Shown here in pieces: positions 63,055 through 64,000 of a stretch of DNA of 64,000 bases. The stretch's first letter is position 1. Every line of letters begins with the position of its first letter. The stretch comes from Pelagibius sp. Alg239-R121 (GTDB lineage Bacteria; Pseudomonadota; Alphaproteobacteria; Kiloniellales; Kiloniellaceae): NCBI RefSeq assembly GCF_947331435.1, contig NZ_CAMZOF010000002.1, positions 656,566-720,565 on the forward strand, given 5' to 3'. The notes beneath the pieces were generated by a model. That model worked only from the letters and a program-made list of their open reading frames with translations. It searched no databases and was not told the origin of the DNA. Made by a program: the position numbers and the translations under genes.

Positions 63055-63743
63055 CCACTTCCTCAGTCGCCCTACCCGTTAAAACCAAAGGACGGTCGGC
63101 TACCGCACCTGACGGTATCGAAGTGTCCAAAACGATTGAGGGGCTGCAGGTCGTCAACAATCCCGATGTTGCGCTTGCAATCTGGCGCCGCAGCCTTCCT
63201 GCGCATCTGCGAGTCTGGCTCGACCGGCTCGATCCCTCCGAACTGCCCGACGTAAGACTGCTTGTCCGGCCAGCGGACTTGCATCGTGCGCTGCAGCCGC
63301 TTCTGGACGAGGCGGGCATGCCGAACGGCCCGATGCGCGACCTTCTGGTCGGCGACATCAGTACACTGGTCCAGCTCTTCGCCGACATCGTCCGGACAGA
63401 TCTGATCGATGTTCGTTTCGAACGCATCTCTCACGATGCCTGCTGGAAGTTCCATCGGGACTGTGTGGATGCGCGACTGCTTACGACCTATCGCGGCGCG
63501 ACGAGCGAGTGGGTTCATCCGTCAGATTCAGAGGCTGCGATCAGCCAGCAGAAGTCGTTCCTGGGACCGATCCAGAGACTGGCGGCTGATGATGTCGCTA
63601 TCTTCCTGGGAAGCTGTGCAGGTCCTGGAACCGGGATCGTACACCGCTCACCTCCAGTCGCAGGCACAGGGGAAACACGCTTGCTGCTTTGCCTGAACAA
63701 ACCGTCAGTGACATCTCCCGACCAATGGCCCGCACCTGCATGA
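63051..63743 (+). CDS. DUF1826 protein
   Basis: A 230-residue protein that starts [11 protein letters not shown] and overlaps the CobW gene by 4 bp. Family features are the [19 protein letters not shown] stretch (~36-54) and the C-terminal [36 protein letters not shown] and [10 protein letters not shown] region. DUF1826 genes are repeatedly found with CobW-family zinc genes. Biochemical role unknown. Several Cys and His residues in the C-terminal half could bind metal (inference). Confidence 0.82.
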   Translation: MTTSSVALPVKTKGRSATAPDGIEVSKTIEGLQVVNNPDVALAIWRRSLPAHLRVWLDRLDPSELPDVRLLVRPADLHRALQPLLDEAGMPNGPMRDLLVGDISTLVQLFADIVRTDLIDVRFERISHDACWKFHRDCVDARLLTTYRGATSEWVHPSDSEAAISQQKSFLGPIQRLAADDVAIFLGSCAGPGTGIVHRSPPVAGTGETRLLLCLNKPSVTSPDQWPAPA

Positions 63744-63888
63744 CGCATTATCATTCGGGCAAACCGCATCGTCCCTCGAACTTCTCTCAAGGAAGGTGGG
63801 TCCTCACGTCAATTCTCAGGAAGTTAATCTGGACCTGATCTCTGATGGACCCAACCATATCACGGATCACGTCCCTGAACGGCGATCG

Positions 63889-63912
63889 CCCCGCGTTTAT
63901 GCGGGGTTTGTG
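63889..63912 (+). terminator. rho-independent terminator after the zinc operon
   Basis: CCCCGC (63889-63894) and GCGGGG (63901-63906) form a GC-rich stem with a GTTTAT loop followed by a T-rich TTTGTGTATTTATT. It ends the folE-DUF1826 transcript on the plus strand. Confidence 0.8.
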
Positions 63913-63930
63913 TATTTATTGATTTTGTTT

Positions 63931-64000
<70 letters not shown>

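Overview
The window reads as a chromosome or large replicon of a metabolically versatile, probably marine, alphaproteobacterium. The evidence is compact ATGA-coupled operons, TRAP and TctABC solute transporters, a phosphonate-degrading cluster, Bug-type binding proteins and an alphaproteobacterial-looking initiator tRNA. I cannot place it more finely. There is no CRISPR array and no recognisable integrase.

Region 1 (1-18,014, all minus strand) is an extracellular contractile injection system (eCIS), a phage-tail-like particle. Read in the direction of transcription it encodes sheath, tube, a zinc-ribbon baseplate protein, a proline-rich protein, a Pvc16-like (DUF4255) cap protein, an AAA+ ATPase, a small protein, three consecutive DUF4157 proteins, a Pvc7-like CIS_tube protein, a LysM-like protein, gpD-like hub, gpV-like spike, PAAR-like tip, gp25-like wedge and the start of a baseplate-J protein cut by the window edge. 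Most junctions are ATGA or GTGA overlaps. The three DUF4157 proteins each carry a second, different HExxH protease motif (one of metzincin type, one followed by an OmpA-like domain), so they look like a battery of metalloprotease cargos.

Region 2 (18,513-31,227) is a hydroxy- or sugar-acid catabolic locus. A minus-strand operon (TRAP transporter dctQMP, split transketolase) is divergent from a plus-strand operon with a beta-hydroxyacid dehydrogenase, a LarA-family nickel-pincer racemase/epimerase, the cofactor genes larC, larE and larB, and a GntR-like LacI regulator. An SDR dehydrogenase follows. Three near-identical 16-bp palindromes, of the type bound by E. coli GntR, tie the parts into one regulon; two sit at exactly the same place inside TTGAC-type promoters.

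Region 3 (31,231-39,618) is a phosphonate operon on the minus strand: an iron alcohol dehydrogenase, PhnD, PhnC, two PhnE permeases, phosphonoacetate hydrolase and phosphonoacetaldehyde dehydrogenase, with a divergent LysR regulator. No PhnW transaminase is present, so 2-hydroxyethylphosphonate may be the substrate.

Region 4 (40,611-59,230) is bracketed by sequences resembling the 3' end of the initiator tRNA-fMet that lies at 63,936 and may be an old genomic island. It holds a seven-gene minus-strand operon (TctCBA transporter, TPP enzyme, a hydroxyisourate-hydrolase-like protein, FAD oxidase, TauD-like dioxygenase) with a divergent LysR gene. A plus-strand run follows: acyl-CoA dehydrogenase, ECHDC3-like protein, methanethiol-oxidase/SBP56, ferredoxin, CoA-binding protein, rhodanese, thiolase, hydroxyacyl-CoA dehydrogenase and a BisC-like molybdoenzyme. 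Together these suggest oxidation of an organosulfur acid.

Region 5 (59,355-64,000) has a frameshifted IS6-family element, then a zinc-starvation-type operon (FolE, a HisI paralogue lacking one zinc cysteine, a small protein, a CobW/ZigA GTPase, a DUF1826 protein) behind a palindromic Zur-like box, a terminator and the partial tRNA-fMet on the minus strand.
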